Shown: piece by piece, positions 1 to 12,370 of the stretch
How positions within the stretch are numbered: position 1 is the first letter of the stretch
Layout of the letters: every line of letters starts with the position of its first letter
Source: Callaeas wilsoni
Taxonomy: Eukaryota > Chordata > Aves > Passeriformes > Callaeidae
Length of the DNA: 64,000 nt
Direction of reading: 5' to 3'
Assembly (NCBI GenBank): GCA_013398955.1
Contig: VWPU01014922.1
Span: forward strand, 124,001 to 188,000
Program-made: the position numbers and the translations under genes
Notes under the pieces: model-generated
The model's input: the letters and a program-made list of their open reading frames with translations, nothing else
What the model was told of the DNA's origin: nothing
Database searches by the model: none

Positions 1-1950
1 CAATGACTTATCAGTATCAAGTAATATATTTTTTGCCAATACGAAAATATTCCCCTACACTGATTGTTATTGTCTAGTCTAGTTTTAAAAGTTTAAAGCT
101 ATGTAGATTCCATTGTTTCCCCTGGGAGCCTAGTTTGTTTCACTGCCAGGAAGCTTTCCTGATACTCAGCCTCAATTTTTCCATGTTTAATTTCGGGCTA
201 TTAATATGAGAGTCTCATACTGAATAACTATTCTACTTTTTGTTATGATCTTAAAATATTTGTAGTTGCTGTCAGTCTAGTCAAATGTGAACCAATCTAT
301 ACTTAATTATTTTTAACTTTCCTCAATTGAGTATTTAAAGCTCCCAGTTAATGCTCTCTTTGAGAAATTTCTACTTTCCATGGATTTGCTTTGTTATAGG
401 AAAATTTAATTTCATTTTTTTTTCTTATACCAAAGTAATCTGAGAAATAATGTTCTCTTTCTTTTCCAAGATGTAGTTAAATATATCCAAATTACAGGAT
501 TATTTTTAATTATGTGCTAGCATGATTATTTGGTCTCTTGAAGTCTATCTCAGAAGTACTCATTTTCATCTCTCTTTCCTCTTGAAATGCATATTGAAAT
601 ATATTTTCTCACATTTTTCTTTGCCTCCAGCGCTATGAGATTATTTTCTTAACATTGTTTTCTGGGCATTTGCAATACCTTTTAAATCGTCTTTGTTATC
701 ATCTGACTTGAAAATCTGAAAATCTGAATCTGAAATTTCCATTAATGTTTTTCCATTATTGAATAGTAAGTAAAAGATAAAGAAAAAAATTTTAGTCCTG
801 GATATTAGCAAAGACACAAAACCTCTTCCTGATGTTACTCCGTTTATGATTTTTATGCCAATTTGTAATTCTAAAAAATACCTCCCTTTGTGAGCCAATT
901 TGAATTGCATTTCCAGGTATTCAAGTGTCTAAATCTTTCTGGAAAACTGGTGATATAATTTCTACTCTACTTAATCAATCTACTTGTTTTACTGTTCCAT
1001 CAAGAAGGCACTTGAGATTACTTGGTTCAGGCCTTATAAAAAGCAGAAAGTTAAATTGCTCACAATTCCGTAATTCCTCAGCTGATCAGCATGTTAGTCT
1101 CTTACTGTATGTTCTGAATTACTAGGGACGTGCAAATTCAAATAGCTTATTGATAGCCACCAGTGGACCAGTGTTACAGTTTGCTTCCCTCAGCTATCAC
1201 TTTTTTTTCTCCCCCTTTTTGTTTTTTTGTTAGGACTCATTGGTATGTATGAAACTCTTTCCTATGTAAACCTGTTCACTATGGTTATTGTGATTAACAA
1301 GAAAAATCTCAAGACCTTGCTTTTAGCAAGTGCTTATATGAGAGTGGCTTCAATCATCAGCATAGCTTAAAAGTAGTGGTGGATTTACAGGCACATTTGG
1401 ATATATCTGTTTGTATCCTGGCAGATTCGTAGCTGTCAGCTAATTTAAGACTGTGCTTTTGCCGGCTACATTTAGACCACCTCAATGCCTAGAAAACCTT
1501 TGCAAATCTTCCCTTCAGAGCACACAGAGAAGTTAATTATCTCAATACTGGAGTAATTCAAGCAGCTGTGCTGTGGGATTTGTTCTCTACATTGCTCTTG
1601 GACCTAGTGAGCGTAACAAATGAACTTAGGGTTTATGCAAATCTCTATCTGATGTGTTTGATCAGTTCTCATTAGACATGGACACATTCACCCCACTCCT
1701 CAGCCAACACTTCCTTGGATGCAGAAGGAGTACCCTCTGACCAGATTCCTACTTCTTAACCTGATGAAAGTGTGTGACACCGGGGGACTCTCCCAGCAGG
1801 GCCTTGCCTGTAGCAGTCACCAGAGTGCCCGCAGGGACAACAAAGAAGTTCCTTTGAGAACACGGCAGCTGCAAAACGTATCAGGGAACTCGGGACTAAA
1901 AGGAAGTTGGCAAATGAAAGGCAGACTTCAAAGAGCAACTATATATTAAT
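1..1950. other. Non-coding, AT-rich, nothing recognised
   Basis: No exon, RNA gene or repeat family recognised. Open frames here are short and lack homology I know. It becomes moderately GC-richer from about 1700 towards the LTR. Confidence 0.6.
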
Positions 1951-2530
1951 ACGCCGGCACGCTGGCCGGGCTGGGGGGGCCACAGCTTGGTCTGGGAAGC
2001 CCAACACAAAGGGAGAACACCCCGTGGCACCTCGGTGCGTCGCTAGCCAGCCTCCCAGCCCGTGCGGTGGAGGGCACGAAGCCCAGCGTGCCTGGGGCTT
2101 GTGGATAGCCCAGGCGCGGCCAGAAACAGATGAGCAGAGGTGGCTCTCGGCCGGTGTTCCAAGGGTTTATTGTACAAGCTCCCTCGAAGGGGACCGGATG
2201 CGAAGAGGACAAGACAAAAGACTGAGGGGCTTTTTAAAGGGATACAGGGAAGGGGGCGGGGTGGCACAGCAGGGACCCATAGGAAGAGGAGAAAGGCGGG
2301 ACAGGTCAGGATACCTTCCCTTAGGGGACACAAGGGGTGTCTGTCAACTGTAGACAGAACCACCCCTCAGGAATCCTAGGAATTCAAAGGCAGAAGCCAT
2401 CTTCACAGAAAAGGGGTTCTCACTCCCTGGTACCAGCCCACCAAACCTCGCCCCTGGGCTCCGTGGCCCCCTGGTTGGTTCATTCACCACAACACAGCTA
2501 GAACTTTGTGGAAAAGGCGTTCCTGACACA
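1951..2530 (-). mobile_element. Solo endogenous retrovirus LTR, minus orientation
   Basis: A GC-rich block standing out from AT-rich flanks. Read on the minus strand it has LTR architecture: a start near TGTGTCAGGAACG, a TATA-like CCTTTAAAAAG at about 2230-2240, and an AATAAA polyadenylation signal at 2166-2171 about 60 bases further on. A GC-rich U5-like segment then ends near 1951. No internal gag-pol coding sequence lies on either side, so it is a solo LTR. I could not identify a target-site duplication, so the ends are approximate. Family not named. Confidence 0.6.
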
Positions 2531-3760
2531 TGCAAGACAGACAAAGATAAAAACTTCATTTTTTAGGAGTATCCTAACTTAGTTCTTATAATGGAAAGGA
2601 ACATAAAATTTTCTGATAGGAATCCACTTCATAGTATAATACAGGGAGCTTTATACTCTTCTCTGAAAGCTAAGTGTTAAAAAAACCAAAGAGCAACCTT
2701 CTTAAATGTATTGCACACAGTTTTGGATTCTGTAGACAAATCCTTTTGGTGACTTGCACAGGTGGCTGTGGGTTAAAAATGGCTAGTATTTTGCTGCTGC
2801 ATATAGTGCCAACAGGGTTTCAAAATGTGAATAATATATACGTTCAGAATAAATAGGAGCAAGATACAAAATTACCAAGAAACAAAAAAGAGATCATTAT
2901 GACATTTTATAAATAAATGATAAATGATTCTCTGAACAATATCACTATATACTGAGGAACTCCTTGACAAAGGACATTGTGGTTGCCAAGAATGTACATG
3001 GGTGCAGAAAGAGACTGAGAAGCTTCATAGAAGAGTTATTTATTTCTAGACTCATAGAAACTACCTCTGTGTCAGGGAATCCTTTACCCCCACATGGCTG
3101 GGAGAGTATCCAATATCACTGTATACTACTTATGCTCTTTTTCTCTTCCCTGGACATCTGGTTTTGGCATTTTCAAAACTGCCTGTCAACTAGATGGACT
3201 TTAATTGTGACCCAGCGTAGATGTGCTTGTGTTACCAGAAACAAAAATAAAAGCATATGATATCAGTTTTTGCTGCTAAGCTCCTAAGTGAATAATATTT
3301 CATGAGAAAGGCTGAAGAAAGGAAAAGAGAAAGGAAAGAGACCAATATTGCTCGAATTAGGAAAATATGTTTGATCTAACAGGTAAAAATCATAAAGACC
3401 CAAGGTATTTACCCAGCGGCATAATCAGGTGAGCAAAATGCATACATCTTTTTTGAAGTGTGCAGAAGCCAATGAGAACAACAGGGTGATTTAAGGAGCT
3501 CCAATGTGATTAATAACTAGAAGTTAACCCATATTGTAAGTTATGAGTAGCGACCACATCTTTAACTTCACTGAATTAAGTGGATAAATAGCTTTCATAT
3601 TTTCTTTTTCAAGATCCCAAACTTGCTCTAGTTATTGTAGCTTATCGTAGTGATTTTTCCCCAGTAAAGGTAACTTTACAATGTGAGAAAGGAAAATTTA
3701 GCAACTGATCTGACAGTCATGAAGAAAGAGTTTTTTAATGGCCTTTACTAGTTCGCAGAT

Positions 3761-3800
3761 CATAAAAGTGTAGAATAGTTCAGGTTGGAAGGAACCTCCC
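3761..3800 (-). mobile_element. CR1 LINE tail remnant
   Basis: GTGTAGAATAGTTCAGGTTG followed by GAAGGAACCTCC resembles the reverse complement of the CR1 terminus (tail repeat then TTGGAAGGGACCTC). Sequence after 3800 no longer matches clearly. Short and diverged. Confidence 0.6.
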
Positions 3801-6127
3801 CACTCTGATGAGTTTTTTGCACGGTATTGTTCAGCTGAGTTTGGAAGAACTGGGTCTATTCTTGCAGTCCAAGGACAGAGATATTGTAATCTAGGGTTAT
3901 TATTTTTGAAATATCTGTCAATAGCTAAAGAACTCTGGCTTTATCACCTGTTTCACAATTAATACGCATAATTCAGCTGAGATGGTGCCATGAAACACGC
4001 TTATCAAAGAGAATACATCATGCCTACTGAATTCTGGGGCATGAACTTCTGGGACAAGTACATTGGTTCTCTTTATGGAAAATATTGTAACATTGTGTTG
4101 AGAAAGCTTGGCTATTTCTTGTGTAGTAATGAAAAACCACAACTGGACAAAAGCTATTGCACCATAAAGCATAAATCAATGCAGTTTAAATAAAACTTTT
4201 TGAAGTTTGGAAATAAATCCTCCAGAAGTTTAAGTTGTACAAGAAAACCCTTGAAGAATTAAAAATATTTCACAATCTGCATATAGTTCCCCTATTATAT
4301 TCTGGATGATCCATCCTAATATTGTATGGTTACAGCATGGTATTTAAAGTTCAGAAAAGGGTGTAAAACAATCACCACTGATTTTTTTTTTGTTAATTCT
4401 CATAATCAAGACACTTCTGTGGCACCACTTGGTTCTGTAAGTCCTTTTATGTGGGGATCTCGTGAGAGGGCTCTGAGGCACAGTTCTGATATGCAAATGA
4501 AAAGCAGACAAGTTTTTCTGTGGAGTTCTGCTGATGTGACTCCAGGTACGTGTGTGCCTGTGGTCAGAAGCTGCTGGGGCTCTGTGCTCTGCCTCCCAGG
4601 GCTCTGCAGAAAGTCACCAAGCACATCCACATCGTATCCCTGCTTGGAAAACATGGTGGGGGGGAGGAAGCAGGCTGGAAAGGGTTGGTGATCGTTGTTA
4701 ACCTTGGGCAAGAGCAGCTGCAAAACTTTATGCAAGCTGTCAGACTAGGTAGGTTCAGCTATGTGTTCCAACACTCAGATGTGTGAAGTTTAAACATGGG
4801 ACTAGGCTGTTGACTTAAATGGGCTGATCATGGCCTTACAGCCACGGACATGCTTAAATAGCCTGTGGATGGAAGGACTAATTCTGTCTTTTACTTGCTG
4901 ATAGCTGCCCTGATTTACACACCAGTAAAAGCTATGACTTTAAGTTGAACATTTGGTAATCAAACACTGGAACTCTGTCAAGCAATATGCATCTCTGACA
5001 TAGCAGGAAAAATGTGTTTAGCATCTGGGCAGACTGGATTAGAGAGAAGAAGGCAAGAGGCATCTGCTTGTGAGTACTTTGCGTGTTCCTCCCTAGGCAT
5101 GTGGGAGACTTCTTACAGTTTCAGGAAACTACTTCTTCCACTAGTGGCTTCTTATGCCTTTACCATTGCTCGTGGGTAGAGTTTCCCCATCTGTATAGAA
5201 GATGAGGATTTTGGAAAAGCAGTGATCATGGGAGGTCTTAACTGAGCTGAAAAATATCTTATTTTAGGTACAAAAACTTTGCAAGATCACTGTGAAATAA
5301 GATGTATATTTCAGTTTGGTTCTGAGGAGTTTATTTGTAGATAGGAACAAGATTTGAGACAAATTGTAGAGACTTTTCAAAAGAAAAATGTAGCTAAGTA
5401 ATCTGAGTTTCTTCATCAGTACCTTTCAATGGGGTTCCTATCCTAGGCATGTAAACGCTAAAAGGAAATTAAATCTTCTATAAAGTGTATCTTGAGAATG
5501 ATCTTGAGATCAGTAGTAAGCAATTCAAAATATTGTAAATATTGCAGCTGAGAAACACCATCCATCCATTCCCTGCTGTAGAACTGTTTGTCCAGCAGAC
5601 TGGCTCTTTCTTCTTCATCATATTACATGTGCATTCTCTCCCAGTGGCTTACAAAGCAGTTTCGTTTCTACGTAACAAAATTGCTTTTTGTGTCATGAAA
5701 TCTTGGCATCGATTCATCCCTGAACATCTACCCCAAAATATGGCAACTAGTTTAGGTACTTAATAAATAATAGACAGTAATAGTCCCCTAGTGTTGCTGT
5801 TTGCTAAGAAGCAGTAGAACTGCCAGTGGGAATTCAATCATTGTGTAACAGAGACAAATTTAGAAAAGATGAAGCAAAATTAGGATATGTGTCATTTAAT
5901 GATACTGAAGTATGTATCTCATCCTGTGGAAGAACTTTGGAAACATTACACAATTATTCTCATGTGGTTTGAGCAAAATGAATTGTTAGGCATTACTGTG
6001 TTTTTGAGCATAAGACTTATGAAGTGATTTGTAGATGAAGAAAACCCCATTATTCTTGCTTATTTTAAAAGCAAAAAACAGGTCACTTTGGTAACAAATA
6101 GCAGCACTGAGTTTCACAGCTAAAGGT

Positions 6128-6156
6128 CACTTGGAAACAAGGATGTTTTCCAAGTG
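6128..6156. repeat. Inverted repeat, 10-bp perfect stem
   Basis: CACTTGGAAA (6128-6137) pairs with TTTCCAAGTG (6147-6156) around a 9-base loop. No function evident. Confidence 0.85.
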
Positions 6157-9100
6157 GGCTTGAAATGAACCCAGCTTTCATGAATGTAATTTGAATTTTA
6201 CAATACTGGAGACTTATCATTAGCTCCACAAATTTGTCAAGAACTGAAGCACCACCTCATGATCATTTTGAACATGATGCAGCTGAAAATCAATACTTTT
6301 TTGATCAGACTGATTATGGGTTTTGGCACTCTAGAATCATCTTTCTTTCATTTAAGATTTAGGAAAAATAATGAAGGTATTTTCCTTACAGTGAAAGATT
6401 GGCTTCATAGATTTATAACAGATTGTCCAATATTATGAGTATATTAAATGAAAATATACCATAGTTTCCAGTGGGATTATTGCCATGTACTTTTGCTATC
6501 CTTCAAATTTCCTTGGGTTGGGTAATAAATTTGCCTTACCTGGGCTACCTGTACTTCTGCACTTTAAAAAAAAGCAAAGAAAAATTAATGAGCAAAGTCA
6601 AAATAAAAATGACAGTTTAAAACTTTTTTTGCAAGTTGATGCACTTTTTCTGTTTATTGATTCTTGATTTAATTGGGAGAAATCTGCGTTAAGGAACACT
6701 ATAGAATGTAGCAACAAACGTGAAATGATTGCTTTGATCAAGTGCCTTATTGAAAATTTCAACCTTTTTTCTCATTTTTTTCATAACCGATATTAGTATT
6801 GTGGTTTGTTCAACGAATCAGTTAGTTGCCTGCAAATACAGATCCATTGTATTGTAAAAATTACAATATGACCCGGTTTTGTCATTTACCTGAGCTATGC
6901 AGCAGGGAAAGAAATGATGTAAAATACGTAATTTTCCAATGTAATGGAATGTTTGCATTTTGCAATGACTCAGGACATTTTAAGTAAGCTCTTTATTCCC
7001 ATTTAACCATCTCATAGATTTGGAGTAATCAACTCATCTGAAACCATTATCTGTGTTTTTTTAACTAGTCAGTCTTATGACTGTGTTAAATAAAATAAAG
7101 TTCAGCAGAATGCGAACATCAGGACTGGAACTTGTAGGAAATGCCTTGGCGTTGGTTTAAAAGCTGGGTTTGGCCAGGCAGGTAGTTTTCAGTGGTCAGT
7201 CACTGTGCTGTCTTGAGGCTGGAGTTTTGGGAAATGGAGCTAACTCCCTGCTGGGTTCTCAGCATACAGGAGAAACACCAGGCACAGAGTGGCAGGAACA
7301 AGCCTGTGAGCCAAGAGAGTTGTGTCCTATTTCCCATGACCCCTGGTACCTATCTTCTCATGTTCCTCAGTATCCCTATTTGTAGAACAGAGATAAAATT
7401 TGGTGTGTCTCAGCTTGTTTATAAAATGCCACAGTATGCTTGGATAGAAAGTGCTGTGAAAATATAATCTATTCTACTAAATACAACCTCACATTACCAG
7501 GCTCCTCTGCTTTGTCTTAACATTTTAGCCCAACTAATTTTTATGCATATAAAGCATGTTAGCAGAAATGAAGAAGCTAACTCACAAGATATTAAGTACA
7601 TTGTTATAAATTGTCATAATGAGGGAAATTCATGTGTCTCTGACAAATAGGTTTACACTTAAGTTTACTCCTAGCTTTGAGTGCATGCCTTGGGATTGAA
7701 ACACATTTAGTGGATATATTTTTATTTTTAAATTTTCAGCAATTAAGGGAAAACAGATTAGGAAAGCCTAGATAACCTACTGGTTATATTTATTCAGAAT
7801 AGAAGCTCTTAATCATGTATTCATTATAAAATATGAAGAACCACTCATTACTACATTTATTTATACGCATTGCAATCTTTTGCTCAAGACAGTATAGAAG
7901 CCAGGTAGATATAGAAGTTTGAAAGTGCAGGAAGGTAACAGAACCTCCTTCTTTACCCAAGGATAAGAAACTGGTAGGAATCCATTAAATTTATAACAGA
8001 TTATTAATGGAGTTGCCTTTTCATTATATTGACAATAAAGCAACCCTTTCCAAGGTGGCATATTTAGAGTGAGGACAGAGTAGAGTATGCAGGTTATAAA
8101 AGAAGATTAAATAGCTTGTAGCTGATTCTGTAGAGCTTTTAACTAGTAATTCAAAATGATGAAATGTGACAAATTACAGATTTCTTCTAAATCTATTTCT
8201 TTCAAGCCATTTGATGTTTGAAAGATTTCTATTTTTGTGATTGTTTTCAACAAAATGGTTTCTTTTGCATAGCATATGTTTCCTATGTGAGAATGTGCTT
8301 GCATTTTTTTTAATCCCCTCTTTTAAGTCAAAACTTACTTTTGATTTTGGAAAATTCAAAAATGAGATTTGATACTTTCCATAAAATTATAGAATATTTC
8401 TAAAAGCGCTAAGTAACCTAAAATCACCATATTTTTATCTCTGTTTTTCAAATTAACATAAATACTTTCTAAATTAAAACCAAGCATAAAGCAGGTTTAT
8501 GTCTTTTTATTTGAAAATCATCAGGTCACATTCATAGTTTTAATGTCACAACCTCTCCTTGTTCAAATCGATAAAAATTACAAGATGTGAAGACGAGAAG
8601 GAGAAAAATTTCCCGTGCACTGAATGTCCTTGCTCAGTAACTACAAGATATGGACATTAGGGTTTTTTTGCTTGTTCCTGACATAATTTTTTGTATTTTA
8701 TCTTCCTGTTACAAAATTCTTCTTGCTGGGGAATGTGCAGGTCATGACTGTCCCTGACCTGGAAGGGAATTCCTGTCAGGACTCATGAGACTTCAGCACT
8801 TCAAGGTCTTTACAGCTGCCCTGTCCCAGCTGGATTGAACAGTTTTCTGGGCAGCCCAACAGGCTCAGTCACGGTAAATAAGTAAATGCATCTTTCAGCA
8901 GAAAGTGTGTCACAAGTGGCAGGGCAGTTAACAATTAAACGGTGACAGTTACTCCTGTCTCAGGAAACAAGTGGATGAGACTTTGATCTTTTTGAGTTTT
9001 TCTTAGAAAATAGGAAAAGTCATGGGAACTTTCATACATTTTTATTACTATTATGCTCCTCTGCTGATGCACCTGTTCTTTTCCTATTTTTGTTTCTATT

Positions 9101-12100
9101 TTTTTTTTCGTACCTGTTATTATGACAAAATTTCAGTATCAGGTACATAAACAAAACAGTAATAACATGAATATGCCATGTTGGGTGAGCCCTGAACGAG
9201 CCCTTTGGTTTAATCGGACTAACAAATGCCTTTTTAACCTCTAGAAAGACATTCAGAGATACATTGCTGTGGAGAATCTTTTCAGAGGTCACCAAGTGGT
9301 AAGAAGGATGCCTACAGCTATTGAGAGTTTGGTGCCAATGCAGAATCACAAGTGAAAAAAGAATATACTCTTAACTTTAGCTCTACCTTTTTGCTGACAT
9401 TCGGTGAGGCACAGCTCATGCAATGCACAGAGAAAACATGTTGTTCCATGTTGTTTCTCATGTTTATCCCAAACATACAACCTTTTCCAAATTCAGTTTG
9501 ACTACAGGGGCTAATAGCCAAATTTAGATAAAACCATTTGCTTGGAATAACTCTGGAATCTCTTAAAATTAGTATTATAGGGCACTTGAGTTTCTGGGAA
9601 GGTTTTATTTTAGGCTCCAGTGACGTGATATGGTATGCTGGGCAATTCTACAGCAAAATAACTGGCATTGTTTGAAAAGTTTAGTAGTATTTTCCATTGT
9701 TCACAAATGAGGCTTCCCAATTTAACAAACAGGACTTCTTTCCTTTGCAAAACTGCAAATATTACAATTACAGTTTAGCACCAGAGCAAAGTGTTCTCAG
9801 AAGCACAGGCTGAACAATTTTGTCTCAGTGCTACGACAGCTGTGTTCAGGTGTCGGCTGTGCAGCTTGCCCCCCTGCATGGGGCCAGTGGCTCTTCTGTT
9901 GTCTTTAGGTGGGTAAGAAATCTTGGAAGGTCATTGGGATTTTAAAATGCCTGTTATTGCCAGGCCAGTTTTTTGCTCTGTCTTATAGGCTCTTTACATG
10001 TGTTGATGGTTTCCTAAAAAATAAAGTGAGTGGTCTAATTTTAGTGGAATACATTGTATAAGGATACAAGGGTGTATTTATTTATTTATATTACTTGGAG
10101 AAAACTGCTATATGGCCATAGTCATGCCATAGGCCAGAACTAAATAAAATACCTTCTAGTAGCTGGATGCTCTCTAAAGCAGCCTAAGATGGTTGTATCT
10201 CACTTTTTACAGTGTTGAGTGAATAGAGGTAAAGAACAGAATTGCCACCTTCTTTGATGAGAATCTCAAAACCAGCTTTGTGTGAACATATAAAGCTGCT
10301 ACATTAAATACTTGCATAGATACCACAGATGTTTTCCACAGCCTGAACACATTTGTTTTCTAGTTTGTAGTAGATGAAGTGAAATTGTACTGACAAATGG
10401 TGCTTTCCTTAAAAAAGAAAAAGATGCTAAGACTGTATGTATCAGAATTTTGTGTGCAATGGCCCTGGGTCTGTTCATACCTGCATAATGGTATTCATAC
10501 ATTTCTAATGATTTTCAGAACACTGTGAAATGGAAAGTTCATAAGTATTGCTGATCATCCATTGAAGAATGGTACTTGTACCATGGTCATGGCAAACAGC
10601 AGAGGCTGTTGAGATGGCTGCAAATTCTACATACTGAAGGATCTTAGGAAAGTTACTGTGTTTGGTTTAACAAGTTCCTCTTACTGGCCTGTGGTATAAA
10701 GTACCCTACATAAATTATTGTCTGTAATTTTGTATAAATGGAACTGGAACTAAGGAAAGCTAAGACATGTACCTCCTGTCAGATAGACTTTTGAAATCCC
10801 TGTGGTCCTAGTTAGAATAGGAATGCAGATGCAGAGTCACTAAGTCCAGGCAGAATTTTGGTAATTAGCCATTTAGATGACTGTTCAATTGTTTTTTGTC
10901 AGATGCTGATTATTTTTCTCCAGCTATATGTGTTAGCTCAACGTAAAAATATATAGGTCTCGAAGTCGAGTATCGACCTTACTTACACAATTTGAACTCT
11001 CTAAAAATATTCTTGTTTTGCAAATTAAATGTTTTGGACCTCAAATGCAATCATAGAGCCTAAAAATTGTGGTTGTTCATGGTAAACTATTTTTTCATCA
11101 TTTTGTTTGGGTTATTTTAGTATAGGGTATGTTGATAAACTATCATTTAAGATACTCTCATTTTATGTAGCTTTTTATTATTTGCTCATTTCTGAAAATT
11201 GTCTTTGAGATAACCATCACATTTAAATAAGTTTGTCCTTTAGCTCTTTTTCTGTCCTCACATGAAAACAGATGGATATTATTTGGAGGGATTTTAAGTT
11301 CAAATGAGCTGATACCATGAGAAAGACAGGTGAGAGGCTGAATTCCAGCTTTGTTTGTGATAAGCAGTGATGTCAGTCGTGTTGGAGGGGTCAGGTACCA
11401 TCTCACACAGCTGACTGTGGAAAAAAATCTCAGCTGGTCTCTCCCCAGGGAACCACAGTGTGTGTCCTCGGTTTGGAAGGGAGAGGGGAAGTGCCTGGGA
11501 AGATTTAGTACTGGGAAATGGGAAAGAGGAGGAGGGAGTTGTTACACTGGAGCTCTCGCATGTTCCCTGGGTAACCTGCTAGTCAGACCTAGTAACTAAT
11601 AAGGTGGATTGCAAGATAGAGTCCAAGCTAGGAGAACAGAGTTGATCTGAGAAGAGAAAACAAAAACATAACCATAGATTTTATCTGATTGGTTTGGTTC
11701 CCATTTATGTTATGGCCAGGGCATTATTTGCCCAGCAGGGGAGGTGGATTTTATCTCTGCTTCCTTAATACCATTCTGGTGATGTAAAAATGTATGTTAA
11801 GAATGTATGTTGCCTTCCTATGCATGTTACTTAGGCATCACACTTGACTGAGAAGTGGGGTAAAACCTGGGCAGAGTAGAAATGGTGAGACCTCCTTTTT
11901 GCTAAATCAGGTTATAATCAGTCACAAAAGGTGAAGAATCATAGAAAAAAGGGGTAACTGTGCTCCTGACCTGTCAGAAGACTGCAGTATATATGTGCTT
12001 GCTGTCTCTGGCTTTCTCTCTTTTTTCTGTTCTCCTCACGACACATGTACGAGACCAGGCTTTTTATGTCATACTGCAGCAGTAGCACCATCCCACACAC

Positions 12101-12314
12101 ACTCTGTCTCTAAGAAGTGTAACCCTTCTCTCGCTTATCTTCAAGTAGATTTCAGTGATTTCTGAACTGAATATCTTCTGCCTGAAGGAGCGTGTGTCTG
12201 CTTTACCTGTAAAGAATTGACAACATAGGCTTGCATCAGTCGCTCCAATTCAGGTATCTAGTGCCATTTGAGACACCTAAGGGTGCCTGAGACATCCACC
12301 CAGGGCTGGCAGAT

Positions 12315-12370
12315 ATGACCCAGGACCAGCAGGACACCTGCGCTCTTCTGGAGCAGCAGCTGGCGACCAG
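12315..12370 (+). CDS. Speculative alternative first coding exon of PDE1A
   Basis: An ATG at 12315 opens 18 codons (MTQDQQDTCALLEQQLAT) followed by AG and an excellent donor GTGAGA at 12371. The two leftover bases plus the first base of the exon at 32555 make Arg, so the spliced product would read TR-LRCLVKQL, the same phase as the known alternative PDE1A first exons. The peptide has no resemblance to the mammalian N-termini I remember. The surrounding block (about 12250-12420) may be part of an old interspersed repeat, so chance is quite possible. Confidence 0.15.

Larger units (their letters stand above)
2531..12314. other. Non-coding, upstream or intronic
   Basis: Apart from the CR1 remnant at 3761 and the hairpin at 6128 I see no supported feature. 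Presumably 5' flank or a first intron of PDE1A. No match to the mammalian PDE1A N-terminal peptides (MDDHVTIRKK or MGSTATETEE types) was found. Confidence 0.6.

Noticed and set aside
1946..2363. Several GC-rich open frames on both strands
   Set aside because: They fall inside the solo LTR and are explained by its GC content, not by coding capacity.
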